This document shows, in pieces, positions 11,601-20,332 of a DNA stretch of 56,689 nucleotides. Each line of letters begins with the position of its first letter. Positions within the stretch are counted from its first letter, which is position 1. The position numbers and the translations under genes are program-made. The notes under the pieces were generated by a model, which did no database searches, was not told where the DNA came from, and saw only the letters and a program-made list of their open reading frames with translations. The stretch is from the NCBI RefSeq assembly GCF_003426735.1, contig NZ_QVON01000012.1, positions 1 through 56,689 on the forward strand. The letters run 5' to 3'. The stretch comes from Arenibacter sp. P308M17 (lineage in GTDB: Bacteria; Bacteroidota; Bacteroidia; Flavobacteriales; Flavobacteriaceae).

Positions 11601-14600
11601 CAGGAAATATCCTGTATTTTATTGGGGGTGGCTGTAATGGGATCCAATTCTTCTATAATTAAATTTTCACTACCGCTTACACAAGTATCCGCGCCTACAC
11701 CATCAACTTGAATTACTGTTATATAATACTCAGAAGCTGACAGGCCGGTAACTGTTATTGTTGGATTGTAAGCCACGTTAATTCCTGGAACACCTGATGT
11801 AGTACCATTACCACTAGACCTAGCTACTAAACCTGTATTTAAATCATATACTTCCCAACGCATATTAGGTTCAGCTATTGTCGGTGTAAGGGTGTATGTG
11901 ATTTCCCCGTCACTTGCTCCATAACAAGAGGGTTCATAAGCTGCGTTAATTTCTATCGGATTCGGTTGTAATTCCGCAACGTTCTGGTTACTTTGTCTAA
12001 TACATCCGTTGGCATCCTTTACATAGAACACATAGGTTCTGCCGGGTATTAATCCTCCAAAAACTTCCGGGTCGGCCAATCCTTTGGCGGGAGTTGTCCA
12101 AGGAATTGTTGGAGTAACGGCATTGAAATTGGCAGGATCATCCGTATATGTATATTGATATGGTGCAGTGCCTTCATTTCCTTGAACGGTTACTTCCAGC
12201 TCATTACAATTTTTTACTACTGTAGTTATGGATATGTCCAAATCATCCAATGGATAGTTTATTATATATCTTGGAAGGTCAGCTCTACAAAGCGTGTTAT
12301 TGGAGCCATCAACAGTTCTAATGGATGGGAAAACCGCATCACCTGAAGTTAAGGTAAATGCTGGGGCATCAAAAGTGTCCGATGTTTGCCAAGTAGTACC
12401 ACCGTCATGACTAAATTGTAAGCTGCCATTTAAGGTGGTAGGATAGTTTATAAACCTGAATCCGGTTGCAGGGTTACAATCCCCGCTTAATAAGGATTCA
12501 ACGTCGGCGATAAGCTCGTCAGGATTGTTTATCGTTGCATTATGTGATACCGTACAACCCGTAGCATCGGTAACATTGATCGTATAATTCCCGGCCGCCA
12601 GGTTAAAGTAGGTTTTGGTATTGTTGATTACGTTAGGCGTAGTGGCATCGGAAGCACCGCCATTATCCAAATCGATTATTTGATAGGTGTAGGGAGCAAT
12701 ACCAGAGGTTACCCCAATAGCAATATTACCAGGTCCGTCATGACATTCGGGATCGGTAGGGGTAGCCGTAAATGTCAATGGTGTAGCAGGGTTTACCGTA
12801 ACGGTTTCCTTATACTCACAATGTGGATCCGTTGCATTATTGTCCCACACATAAACATCGTAGGTTCCGGCATCGGCCGCTAGAACGGTATAGGTGTTGG
12901 AGGGGCCAAAATCGGCTGCTGTAACCGGTGTTCCGGCAAGTACAAAAGCATAGGCCAAGTTTCCATCACCTCCATTGGCAGTTACCGTAATGGAACCATC
13001 GTCACATGAACTAACGTGTACCACATTGGTAGTTGCGTTTATTACTGGATTCAACACCACTATTTCTTGGGTAGCCGGACAACCGTATCCATCCTTAACA
13101 TCAATGGTATAGGAACCATTGACCAGACCGGTAAATATATGTCTTGTAGCTGTGGTATTCCCGTTTAACCAGGTTCCCCCATCTATTCTAAATTGGAAGT
13201 TTCCATTGCCTGGTATAGAGGTAATATCCACTTGTATGGTGCCATCATTGGCTCCGGAATAACAAGCAGTAGGTGTAACATCAAATGTGGGGACATCCGG
13301 CGCTGTTACGGTTACAGCGGGGGTGATGGCATTGGTACAGTTGTTGTTATCCAATACCCTTACAATATAGTTTTCCCCTGATGTATTGGCAGGAACATTA
13401 TAAAATATATGGGAAGGCTGATATCCGCTAATAATTGTTCCTGTATTGGTTTCCAATTGATAGGTATAGCTCGGCGTACCCCCATTGGCCACTGTCGTAA
13501 TAGTAGCTCCCGTATTATTACAGGTAAAAGGTGCTGTAATGGAAGCCGTAGCGGTTATGGCGATCGGTTCCGTTAAGGTTTGATTTAAGGTTAGGGTACA
13601 ACCAGTAGGATCATCCACATCCCTAACTTCAACACTATAGGCTTGTGCCGTTAAGCCGGTTATGGTTTGGGAAGTTGTAAAAGGACCGGAGAAGGCTGCA
13701 CTGTTAATACTATACTCAAATCCACCTGCCCCAAAGTTGGAGGCGTTGATAACAAAACTACCATCACTCCCACCAAAACAAGAGATATTTGCCGGATTGG
13801 TAATCGAAGTATTGAACGCCATTCCAGCTGCTATATTTACCACAATATCTGTGGTACAACTGCTGCCATAATTCACCGTAATCGTATGGTTGCCTGGAGC
13901 TACATCATTAAATATGTTTGCCAATACCCCAGTTTGGGGCGTACCGCCGTCCAAAGCATAAGAATAGGCCATATCATAAGGAGCAATGGTTATGTTGCCC
14001 GACCCATCGCAATTGTAATCTATGGTACTGCTTAAAGTTGGGGCTGTTGGCAAGGGATCTATAACAACATCTGCTAAAGTAATGAAACAGGTAGTTGTAT
14101 TGGCATCCCTAACCCTTATGGAATATGTACCATCGGTTAAACCGGAAAATACGGTTCCTCCTGTAGTGGAAGCTGTCCAAGTACCTCCGTTGATACTGTA
14201 CTGATAATTTCCTGACCCACCTGCGGTAGGTATAACACTGCCTACTGTAATGACTGCTTCCCCTCCTGGTAAACAGCTGTAATCCGTTGTTTGAACAGCT
14301 TCTGCAGTAATGACTGCAGGCTCATTTATCGTAACATTTAGGGTTTCGGTACATAAATCCGTATCCTGTACCGAAATGGCATACGTAGCTGCAGTTAGGT
14401 TTGGGAAACTTGACGAGGGCTGATAGGTTCCTCCATCAATACTATAAAGGTAAGGCCCATTGCCACCGGTAACCGCTAAGCTAATAGCCCCATTGTTTCC
14501 TCCAAAGCAGCTAACGTGGGTTACGGTTGGAGTGATGGCAATTGGATCGTTTTTGGTGATCGTGATAGGGAACATATCGGTACAATAATCCGCTATTCCA

Positions 14601-17600
14601 GCATTATCGCGTACATACACCTCATAATTCCCGGCTGTAGCAATAGCAGCTGGATTTGTTGTTGAAAAATCGCTGTCCGCCGGAGTATCGCCAGCGGCCA
14701 CTATGGCATAGACATAATTGCCGTCGCCACCCAAGGCAGAAATGGTTAGGTCGGTATCCGGGCCACAGGCAGTAATGGCAGGGGCAGTAGCGGTAACACT
14801 CAATTCGGGGTAAATAGTGATGGTCTGGGCCGATACGGTACAGCCAAACTGGTCTTTTACATTTATAATATAGTCCCCCGCCCCAAGATTGTTAAAGGTA
14901 TGGGTATTTGCCGTTGTGGGATTTGGTGCTTCAAAAGGGGCATTGTTGATGCTGAACAATAGTCCGCCATTTCCTCCGGTTACGTTCACCATTATTTCTC
15001 CGTCATTGTTACCGGTGTAACAGGCCGTTGGCGTTGCAGTAAAGGTCAAATCTTCTGGGGCAACTACGGTTAGGGCCGTGTCAATATCATCTTCACAGCC
15101 TCTTACATCCCTTGCAATTACAATATAATTTCCTTCCGTAAGACCGCTAAAGGTGGTGTTGGATCCGTTGTTGGTAAAATCATAAAGACCTATAACATTT
15201 CCTAATTTATCCTCCAATTGATATACATAGCCTGGGGTACCACCTGTGGCGCTTGCCGTAATGGTAGCTCCTCCATTGGAACAGGTATAGGCAGCGCTTA
15301 TATTGGCGGCAGCAAGTACTGGGGTAGGTTGTGTAATGGCTCTGTTTATTGCTACGGTACAGGCCGTATCATCCACCTTTCGGATATCAATGGTATGTGT
15401 TCCTGCGCCAAATACTGCAGGAGTGGTTATAGGGGAAGAGGTGGAGGTGGTCCATGCTCCGCCATTTATGGAGTATTCAAATCCAGCAGCATTAAAATTG
15501 GAAACCTCAAAAGTTATTGTACCATTCGATGCTCCGTTACAACTAGCATTGGATGCAGATGTAATTTGCGCTTCAAAAACCTTATTGGGTTCCACAATTA
15601 CCGTTGTTTCCACAAAGCGTTCACAAACTTCGGGTACCTGGTAGACTTCTATATCATCTATAGCTATGTCATTACCGCCATTACCGACCATATCTGTCCT
15701 GATAACAAATTCCAAGGAGGAGTTTGTTCCCGGATTTAAATCTACGGAGCGATTTATCCAATTGCTGTTTCCCGTATTTTTGGGGATGGATCCCGTTTTT
15801 ATGGATTCTACCACATTTCCGGTACCTATTTCACGTATTTCGATGGTTATATCTGGGTCTAGGCCAGAAGTTCCAGATCTTAAAAGATTCAACATCCACA
15901 AAGAGACCCTAAGCGGTTGATTATGTATTACATCGTTAATGGTTTTTGAGTAGATGACCTGTCCAGGGGAAGGTGTTCCAATATTGATGACCAAATAGCG
16001 CCCATTACTGGCCCTTGTTCCGGTGGTATGGTCTATGGGGTTGGCCCAAGACCCAAAAGGTGCTACAATATTATTGGTTACCGAATATTCATAATCGTTA
16101 ATGTTACGATTATTATCCCCAGGAGGGTTGACCGTTTGGTCCTCATATTGATACCCAACTGTATTGGGACTTGGGATAGTGCCCCCGGCACCAAAATCCT
16201 CGCTTAATAATAAACTTGGGGTCGGGGGTGTTTGGGAGGTATAATTGGTGCGTACGGTATAGGTCCCTGGACCCACATTGGGAAATGTATTGCTTGTTGG
16301 GTCTGGTGAATTAAGCACCCCATTCAACATATAGGTATAATTGTAGGTGGTAATATTGGGTGTTGCAGTAATGGTACCTTCGCCTTCACAATCATAGCTT
16401 ACGTCTGGGGTAAGTACAACCGTCGGAGGTGTTGGAATATCTTCAACGGTAACGGTCATAGGGAAGGTACAGGAAGAAGCATCCCTTACCAAAACGGTAT
16501 AATTACCCGCAGGTAAAATGGCTATTGAAGAGCTGCCATAGGTGGTACCACCATCAAAACTATAGGTGTAGGTTGGGGAACCTCCTGTAACGTTGGTAAT
16601 ACGCACTTCTGCTCCGTTGGGGTCACAAGTTGCATCACGGGAGACCCCGGCCGAAGCCGATAAGGGAAATGGTGCTGTAATGGTCTCTGTAGAAGTTACT
16701 TCACAACCAGAGCTATCCCGGACTACCACTTGATAATTCCCGGGTGAAAGGTTTACAAAATTCGGGGTATCCACAAAATTGATACCACCGTCTATACTAT
16801 AGGAATAAGGAGATACCCCGCCTGTGGCCACTATCGTGATGGCCCCATCATTGTTTCCGCTACAGGATACGTCCGCAGGGGTTATCGTTGCATTAAGAAC
16901 TCCGTTGTTACTGATGGTAACCTGGTTGGATTCGGCGCTACAGTTATTACCATCCACTACTATAAAGACATAATCCCCTTCTTCTCCTGGGCCAAAAGTA
17001 AAGGATGTTTCATTTTGGTAGGCAGAAGGTGGAATGCTGTTTATATCGGAATACAGAGGCGAACCATTCTTGCTCCAAATGGCATAATTATAGGCAGGGT
17101 TCGGAAAACCTCCTGTTGCGGTAAGGGTAATTACCCCATCCTGACACCCTATATCCGTAGTGGTGATGGCACTAAGCGTTAAATCTGGGACCTTGCCTAC
17201 GGTTACATTTTGGGTATCCAAACAACCGTCATCCGTTTTGGTAATTATAATATAATTACCAGGGTTTAAGTTTTCGAATGTAAAATCATTGTCGGTCTGG
17301 GCAGTTTCGTTGTCCAAAAATGTACCTTGTCCGCCGCTGGAACCGTCATCGATTCGAATTTCGTATTCGTAATTGGCCTCTACGTTCAAGGCCTGTATAT
17401 TTATAGATCCCAAATCGGTGCAGTTGGCCATGGTGGTAGAAATATCCACTTGGAAGTCCCTATCCCTTATCCCTATATCGGGGGTAGTAAATTCACATGA
17501 TCCATCAATAGGTTCTCCTGTAACGTTATCCAACTGCATAATCCCAACCCTGTAAGCACCATTGGTGTTAATGGTAAAGCTGGGGCCGTTATTGGCACTG

Positions 17601-19954
17601 TAGGGAACAACTATGGTATTGTTTGCTATATCATATAACTGGTAGCCATATCCCAGGCCTAGATTGGTAATGGTGATATTTCCCGGAGTAGCACAAATAA
17701 TATCATTGGAATTGTATTGTACGTCCAAAACGTTCTGGAATACATTGAAATAGAAGCGACTAAAACAACCATTTTGGTAATTGATCACCAATCGGAATTT
17801 TCCGGCCGAGTTGGCCGTAAAACTTGAGCCGTTAGATACCTCGTTCCAGGTACAGGTGGCATTTTTATTACCGCAGTCATCCCCGGCATCGGTACAGCTG
17901 CCTTCTACCAATTGCTCCCAGATCATGTTTTGGGCATCGGCAATGTTCAGTTGTATCAACTGGGTATCGTTTACGCCGCACAGAAAAATTTTGGGCAAAG
18001 GACTACCATCCACGGAACAGCTCACAATCTCGCCCTGTACATCATTGGTGGGATCTGCATCGTTGTTGCTGTTGTTAAAAAAATCGACTATGGGATTTGT
18101 TTGGGTGGTTCCAAATCGTTCCACCTCAAGTATTTCCTTAAACCCTTTACAGGGGTCTGCTACGATCTTATCTACAATATAGGTTCCAATATCCGTTACT
18201 CTAAGGGTACTGGGATCATTATCCGGGTTTCCATCGTTTAAGGTGGTGTCCCCAGCATCAATGATACCGTTTCCATTTTCATCCTTATACCAGATATAAT
18301 CATCAAAACCGTTTCCTGCATTGAGGATTACACTGTCCCCGCAAAGTTGTACGTTTCTGGTAAAATTACAGTCGGCAAGGTCATCCAATAAAAAATTGGT
18401 GGCACCGGGAGTGGCAAATCCGCACCCGTCAAAATCATATACCGAGGGGTCGTCCGTAATTTGATTATTATTTAGTCTGCCCCGGTAGGTGGAATAGGCC
18501 AAATTCTGAATTTGGTCGGAACAGGCATCCACAAAATCGAAACAATTTTCCGCTACTTTCACCCGCATACGGATAGTGTATATAGGGTCGTCTTCTTCCA
18601 CAAGATTGTCCGGTATCGTAAATAGTACAGTCCTAGTGGGGGCATCATAAGTATAGGTAACCCCGGGGGCCAAACTAAAATTACTCTCGTCCAGGGTAAC
18701 ATTAATTGGAAGTATGTCCCGTATGGTATAATTACGGGCATCATCGTTTCCTACATTTTGAAATGCCAATACATAATCCAGTGTTTGTCCTAAATTAACC
18801 CCTTGTCCGGTAATATCGTTTCCTCCGATATCCTCTACAGTTTTCTTTAGGTTAACGATGGGCTCAATAATTTCCACATCAAATGATGTAAAGAAAATAT
18901 CGTATTTATCCTGTGAAGAAGAAGCCCTTAATGTAGCTCCGGTCTCATCATTTGGAATTACAGAATTGTTGGGATTATTAATGGTAAACATATCCACATC
19001 CCAACCCAGGGTATTTGTGCTATTGGGGTTTCTAGTGGTTACTATGGAATTTTCTTGGGTAATGTTGGCATTAAAAAAATTGGTGGTCGGGTTTAGGGTG
19101 TTGCCCAAGGCCGTGAAACCCGCATTGCTATTGGCCTTAAGGGACAATCCATCCCCACTTATTTTATTGTCACCTTCCAAGGTGGCCACTCCCAGTTTCG
19201 CCTTTACAGGGAAGGGTGCGGGGAGCGTTGTAAATCCGTCGACTGGTATATCCAAGGAAGCACCGGATTTAATTCCGGCGTATCCATCAAAGGTGGTAAT
19301 ATATTTTCCTGGTAGATTGGGGTCCTCGTATACCACTACCATGGTCCATCCTCCTGAAACTCCTCCGGAAATACTGCTGCCAGAGCTGGCCCTAATATTG
19401 GCCACAAAATAATCGCCGTTGGGATCGGCCATTGCCGTTACAATGGAAGTAACATCTTTATAACAGGCATATGGACTATAGTAATCAAAATCCGAATCCC
19501 CATCCCCATTAAATAGAATTTCATCAGCGGTAAGATCTTGATACGCACCGTTTGGAATCCTGAACTTAATCTGGCTAAAATCTTGCCTACTGGAAACCTT
19601 GTAAACTGCAGACCAATAAAGTCCGGCATAACGTACTTTGGCACAACTGATGTCCGGTACGCTTAAGGTAGCACTACTGCTGCTGAAAGTGGTATTGTCC
19701 GAATCCACATCGATATACTGCATATTCCAGCTATCATTATTAGTGGATGAGCTTCCAGTACTATTGTATGGATCATTAGGGCTGCTGTTAGAGGATTGGC
19801 GGTTTACAATATTATTGGCTATAAAGGTAATATCACCTCGCAGTTCATTTTCATAACGAACGTCAAAACCATTTTTTACTTGTGAATAACTACTGTAAAC
19901 ACCCAAAAGTAAAAAACAGGTAAGTAGTAATTTTTTAATTTTTTTTGATCCCAT
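5615..19954 (-). CDS. sprB: Giant SprB-like gliding adhesin with T9SS type B sorting domain (4779 aa)
   Basis: Cell-surface adhesin, by similarity the moving filament of flavobacterial gliding, exported by the type IX system. Order of parts: signal peptide at about 1-25 (KKLLLTCFLLLGVYSSYSQ); a non-repetitive N-terminal domain at about 30-370; a DUF11-like domain at about 370-480 (ADYVLAFQNVGNDDARNYTI-like strand); then a long series of SprB-type repeats of about 75-90 residues. Each repeat follows the pattern C-x-G-x-x-D-G-x-I ... GG-xx-P-Y-x-Y-S-I-D-G-G ... F-x-x-L-xx-G-x-Y-x-V-x-V-x-D-xx-G-C, so many repeats hold two cysteines. About 18 clear VSCxGxxDG openings and many looser ones can be read. 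A different, jelly-roll-like module interrupts the series at about 1240-1455. The last ~90 residues (IPNFFTPDGDGQNDFW, then FDRYGREVYR and GWDG) are the type B C-terminal domain. The gene is 14.3 kb, a quarter of the window. F. johnsoniae SprB is larger still, so this length is not extreme. sprF-like follows 20 bases downstream. Confidence 0.95.
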   Translation of the reverse strand: MGSKKIKKLLLTCFLLLGVYSSYSQVKNGFDVRYENELRGDITFIANNIVNRQSSNSSPNDPYNSTGSSSTNNDSWNMQYIDVDSDNTTFSSSSATLSVPDISCAKVRYAGLYWSAVYKVSSRQDFSQIKFRIPNGAYQDLTADEILFNGDGDSDFDYYSPYACYKDVTSIVTAMADPNGDYFVANIRASSGSSISGGVSGGWTMVVVYEDPNLPGKYITTFDGYAGIKSGASLDIPVDGFTTLPAPFPVKAKLGVATLEGDNKISGDGLSLKANSNAGFTALGNTLNPTTNFFNANITQENSIVTTRNPNSTNTLGWDVDMFTINNPNNSVIPNDETGATLRASSSQDKYDIFFTSFDVEIIEPIVNLKKTVEDIGGNDITGQGVNLGQTLDYVLAFQNVGNDDARNYTIRDILPINVTLDESNFSLAPGVTYTYDAPTRTVLFTIPDNLVEEDDPIYTIRMRVKVAENCFDFVDACSDQIQNLAYSTYRGRLNNNQITDDPSVYDFDGCGFATPGATNFLLDDLADCNFTRNVQLCGDSVILNAGNGFDDYIWYKDENGNGIIDAGDTTLNDGNPDNDPSTLRVTDIGTYIVDKIVADPCKGFKEILEVERFGTTQTNPIVDFFNNSNNDADPTNDVQGEIVSCSVDGSPLPKIFLCGVNDTQLIQLNIADAQNMIWEQLVEGSCTDAGDDCGNKNATCTWNEVSNGSSFTANSAGKFRLVINYQNGCFSRFYFNVFQNVLDVQYNSNDIICATPGNITITNLGLGYGYQLYDIANNTIVVPYSANNGPSFTINTNGAYRVGIMQLDNVTGEPIDGSCEFTTPDIGIRDRDFQVDISTTMANCTDLGSINIQALNVEANYEYEIRIDDGSSGGQGTFLDNETAQTDNDFTFENLNPGNYIIITKTDDGCLDTQNVTVGKVPDLTLSAITTTDIGCQDGVITLTATGGFPNPAYNYAIWSKNGSPLYSDINSIPPSAYQNETSFTFGPGEEGDYVFIVVDGNNCSAESNQVTISNNGVLNATITPADVSCSGNNDGAITIVATGGVSPYSYSIDGGINFVDTPNFVNLSPGNYQVVVRDSSGCEVTSTETITAPFPLSASAGVSRDATCDPNGAEVRITNVTGGSPTYTYSFDGGTTYGSSSIAILPAGNYTVLVRDASSCTFPMTVTVEDIPTPPTVVLTPDVSYDCEGEGTITATPNITTYNYTYMLNGVLNSPDPTSNTFPNVGPGTYTVRTNYTSQTPPTPSLLLSEDFGAGGTIPSPNTVGYQYEDQTVNPPGDNNRNINDYEYSVTNNIVAPFGSWANPIDHTTGTRASNGRYLVINIGTPSPGQVIYSKTINDVIHNQPLRVSLWMLNLLRSGTSGLDPDITIEIREIGTGNVVESIKTGSIPKNTGNSNWINRSVDLNPGTNSSLEFVIRTDMVGNGGNDIAIDDIEVYQVPEVCERFVETTVIVEPNKVFEAQITSASNASCNGASNGTITFEVSNFNAAGFEYSINGGAWTTSTSSPITTPAVFGAGTHTIDIRKVDDTACTVAINRAITQPTPVLAAANISAAYTCSNGGATITASATGGTPGYVYQLEDKLGNVIGLYDFTNNGSNTTFSGLTEGNYIVIARDVRGCEDDIDTALTVVAPEDLTFTATPTACYTGNNDGEIMVNVTGGNGGLLFSINNAPFEAPNPTTANTHTFNNLGAGDYIINVKDQFGCTVSAQTITIYPELSVTATAPAITACGPDTDLTISALGGDGNYVYAIVAAGDTPADSDFSTTNPAAIATAGNYEVYVRDNAGIADYCTDMFPITITKNDPIAITPTVTHVSCFGGNNGAISLAVTGGNGPYLYSIDGGTYQPSSSFPNLTAATYAISVQDTDLCTETLNVTINEPAVITAEAVQTTDYSCLPGGEAVITVGSVIPTAGGSGNYQYSINGGTWTASTTGGTVFSGLTDGTYSIRVRDANTTTCFITLADVVIDPLPTAPTLSSTIDYNCDGSGNITIAPYDMAYSYALDGGTPQTGVLANIFNDVAPGNHTITVNYGSSCTTDIVVNIAAGMAFNTSITNPANISCFGGSDGSFVINASNFGAGGFEYSINSAAFSGPFTTSQTITGLTAQAYSVEVRDVDDPTGCTLTLNQTLTEPIAITATASITAPFTCNNTGATITTVANGGTPSYTYQLETNTGTIISGYQPSHIFYNVPANTSGENYIVRVLDNNNCTNAITPAVTVTAPDVPTFDVTPTACYSGANDGTIQVDITSIPGNGNFQFRIDGGTWLNGNTTATRHIFTGLVNGSYTIDVKDGYGCPATQEIVVLNPVINATTNVVHVSSCDDGSITVTANGGDGNLAYAFVLAGTPVTAADFGPSNTYTVLAADAGTYDVYVWDNNATDPHCEYKETVTVNPATPLTFTATPTDPECHDGPGNIAIGVTSGIAPYTYQIIDLDNGGASDATTPNVINNTKTYFNLAAGNYTINVTDATGCTVSHNATINNPDELIADVESLLSGDCNPATGFRFINYPTTLNGSLQFSHDGGTTWQTSDTFDAPAFTLTSGDAVFPSIRTVDGSNNTLCRADLPRYIINYPLDDLDISITTVVKNCNELEVTVQGNEGTAPYQYTYTDDPANFNAVTPTIPWTTPAKGLADPEVFGGLIPGRTYVFYVKDANGCIRQSNQNVAELQPNPIEINAAYEPSCYGASDGEITYTLTPTIAEPNMRWEVYDLNTGLVARSSGNGTTSGVPGINVAYNPTITVTGLSASEYYITVIQVDGVGADTCVSGSENLIIEELDPITATPNKIQDISCNAPGIISIDNISGGGGTFTYTVTGPAPFTAITGTTDNPIEIPVNSPAGNYNVTIQDQYGCSINLGDVPMTLTPNPIIDSIAVDNCAAPYAINVTATSGAATILYSNDGGTTYVDNGGQFNNVLPGTYNIAIMDSNGCTDTDTVTVHPVLSANVSLTKLLDCSATPDAQITIDVLSGSGDNLGFATSYDYEISDSSSTTIVGRANVPSDPLVVNVSVADTYTITIYDNNTDPNCSRTFTVNVPAAIVPVFTETHLNVSCNGADDGSITLSQTDNGINPLSYSITPSAGTFNVTTNTFENLPPNTYSVTGTGTNDCTTTLTNIVIAEPNVIAVTIDPLLDVVQFACTTGTNTDNHASITVDPTSINGGSGNYVRYVFENTTTSTVVQDGTSNEYIETNRVGGNYTITVYDDKGCMGTATANIDAFDELLTPTINITEAISCTNAGEDITINAFGSLTDSSTPAGLANYEFRLLPNAFGTSNVFPDLGEGIHIFEVRNVNTQCVVSISHRVDNPNTFNVGIAATTNVICYGTATGTATFTVTDATYTGTYSWEIFDDNGTPTNYGDDNSVQTGDSTDLTATGLVEGSYYVTFSQDGIPTCENREAFSIAGPTDPLGAGIPSISPITCAPDNDGIIEIINVVGGWGGYKYYVSTTAIPDENDATNYVSTPKFENLVAGTYEIWIIDSSGCPLQLTDITLDIPAPITADLQVNNQNCSNFEGEIEVINETGGQGSNYSYQLQRWNGSAYVNLRPIQTTDIFGNLGAGQYQVTISDQWGCNAITANTINLYEEILPLATVVKLIDCTVDSGGQITINQTGGTGPFTYTGIFPDGITALPSNTDGIFTGLTQVGEYTFTITDDATNCSETIKHTLAAAIQPPTPTIEAVTNVTCFGANDGTISVSVLDNGIDPYTFQIIDRDGTPVTINPTSFTNTSAVFTGLANTTGAGYTIRVTGDNGCFTTTTQTISQPIAALAVGTPLVSEFNCTTGNATNYATINLSGMVNGGSGNYVRYVFVNDDTGVTVQDGSNPDYTELDLAGGDYTITVYDDMGCSDTATATILPFAGISAPVVTIANNGVSCNGNDEDITVSVTTTLGAPTAVANLEFSITSPNTAYTAPNNSTGSFTGLGVGNYVITITNTGTGCSVSTTHEVKEPKVIEAIATKLTDETCLNDTIDGGSFEVAINQYTGAYSYQVYRADGTALAGPGFSGNTDTATDNPLEISGLSGGSYYIVITGTDHPYCADESTRVTILSPETPITAAISEESNVSCNNDKGSILVDPSGGKGPYTITIASATQTFTQAGVYAYLFNGLSAGTFNVTVVDALGCSFMDTITLIEPDPIQASISPDVELSCYGDNDGVVFATINSGGLGTIRYRLNVYDPTGTVIMETSAPQLGNTFGNLSAGIYSITITDQGNCGLETPKATISDPNDVVGSLIRTRALSCTLDAQLELTATGGTGPYQYSLDGNNYFPMSGGNTHTFTVTAGAYRYYVRDSFGCTSILSNEIKEDAIAPLTVTMDTSAAVINCNGDNTAILIAQADGGLGNYRYELFTDVALTNSIAGPQANRQFSNLTVGSYWVRVTSDDCIVVSNENVITEPTPLVVDDSFTDVTCNGANDGSITVSLTGGSGGYQYAISPDLDKFDTVNTFIDLAPGNYTVIAQDINGCFEQLRYTIIEPAIMTAVPTTTPEICVDSADGTISLTISGGTAPYRTSINSTTDSDFVLDRTMFTNLAAGTYAVFVKDAQDCMINMAVTIDPGVNLNATATPIYECTGNVPSNSIDLVLDDATVAQDVMYALDSTNPNDMVLEPNFTNIAPGSHYIAIAHANGCVLTIDFEIDNFEPLVLSLVPGNINEITAVATGGQQEYTFYFNDKDNGTDNTHYISETKTHQVRVVDQNGCEAIAEIFMEFIDIEIPNFFTPDGDGQNDFWKPKNQEGFPKILTIIFDRYGREVYRMGLNDQGWDGLYHNTELPTGDYWYIIKLKGEEDDREFVGHFTLYR

Positions 19955-20332
19955 TAGGTTAATTGGTTTGGTATGGCATACATTATTAAGTAATTATGGG
20001 GCTTATAATGTCTACTTGGAAAGTTGGGGTTTTGGGATCTTAATCTGATATTGTTAAAAACATTCTTGATAAGTTTCCAAAAACCGAACATTCATAACAA
20101 ATATTAATCTTAATAGTGAGGTGTGGAATTTATTGTTGTAGGGGTGTTATATTATGTTGTGAAACGCATTAATTGCAGAGTAAAATTTTTTAGATTTCTC
20201 TTTGCTGAGCGATAATGAATACGAAAGAATTTACTTACATATCAAAAATTGAAGAATTGTGTCCGGGTGCCGACAATTGAAGTTCTTTCGGATCACTTCA
20301 AAATCTTATGATAATACACCACCGACCTGCTA
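19955..20332. other. 378-bp spacer between sprD-like and sprB-like genes
   Basis: No gene. It holds the element with GTTGTR repeats (20135-20165) that recurs upstream of the sprC-like gene. An AATTGT...ACAATT inverted repeat around 20256-20280 could be a weak terminator for the upstream pair, but its T-run is poor. I found no exact TAnnTTTG box for sprB-like in it. Confidence 0.5.
20135..20165 (-). promoter_or_regulatory. Shared upstream element, copy 1 (two GTTGTR motifs 21 bp apart)
   Basis: Plus-strand GTTGTA (20135) and GTTGTG (20156) are direct repeats whose starts lie 21 bp apart. The second is followed by AAAC. The 31-base block matches 24 of 31 bases with the block at 24834-24864. 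It begins 181 bases upstream of the sprB-like start codon. Confidence 0.55.

Noticed and set aside
5972..19856. Many long open frames on the plus strand opposite the giant adhesin gene
   Set aside because: They are in antisense to one continuous 14-kb gene with signal peptide and sorting domain, have no family match I recognise, and arise from its repetitive, stop-poor composition.
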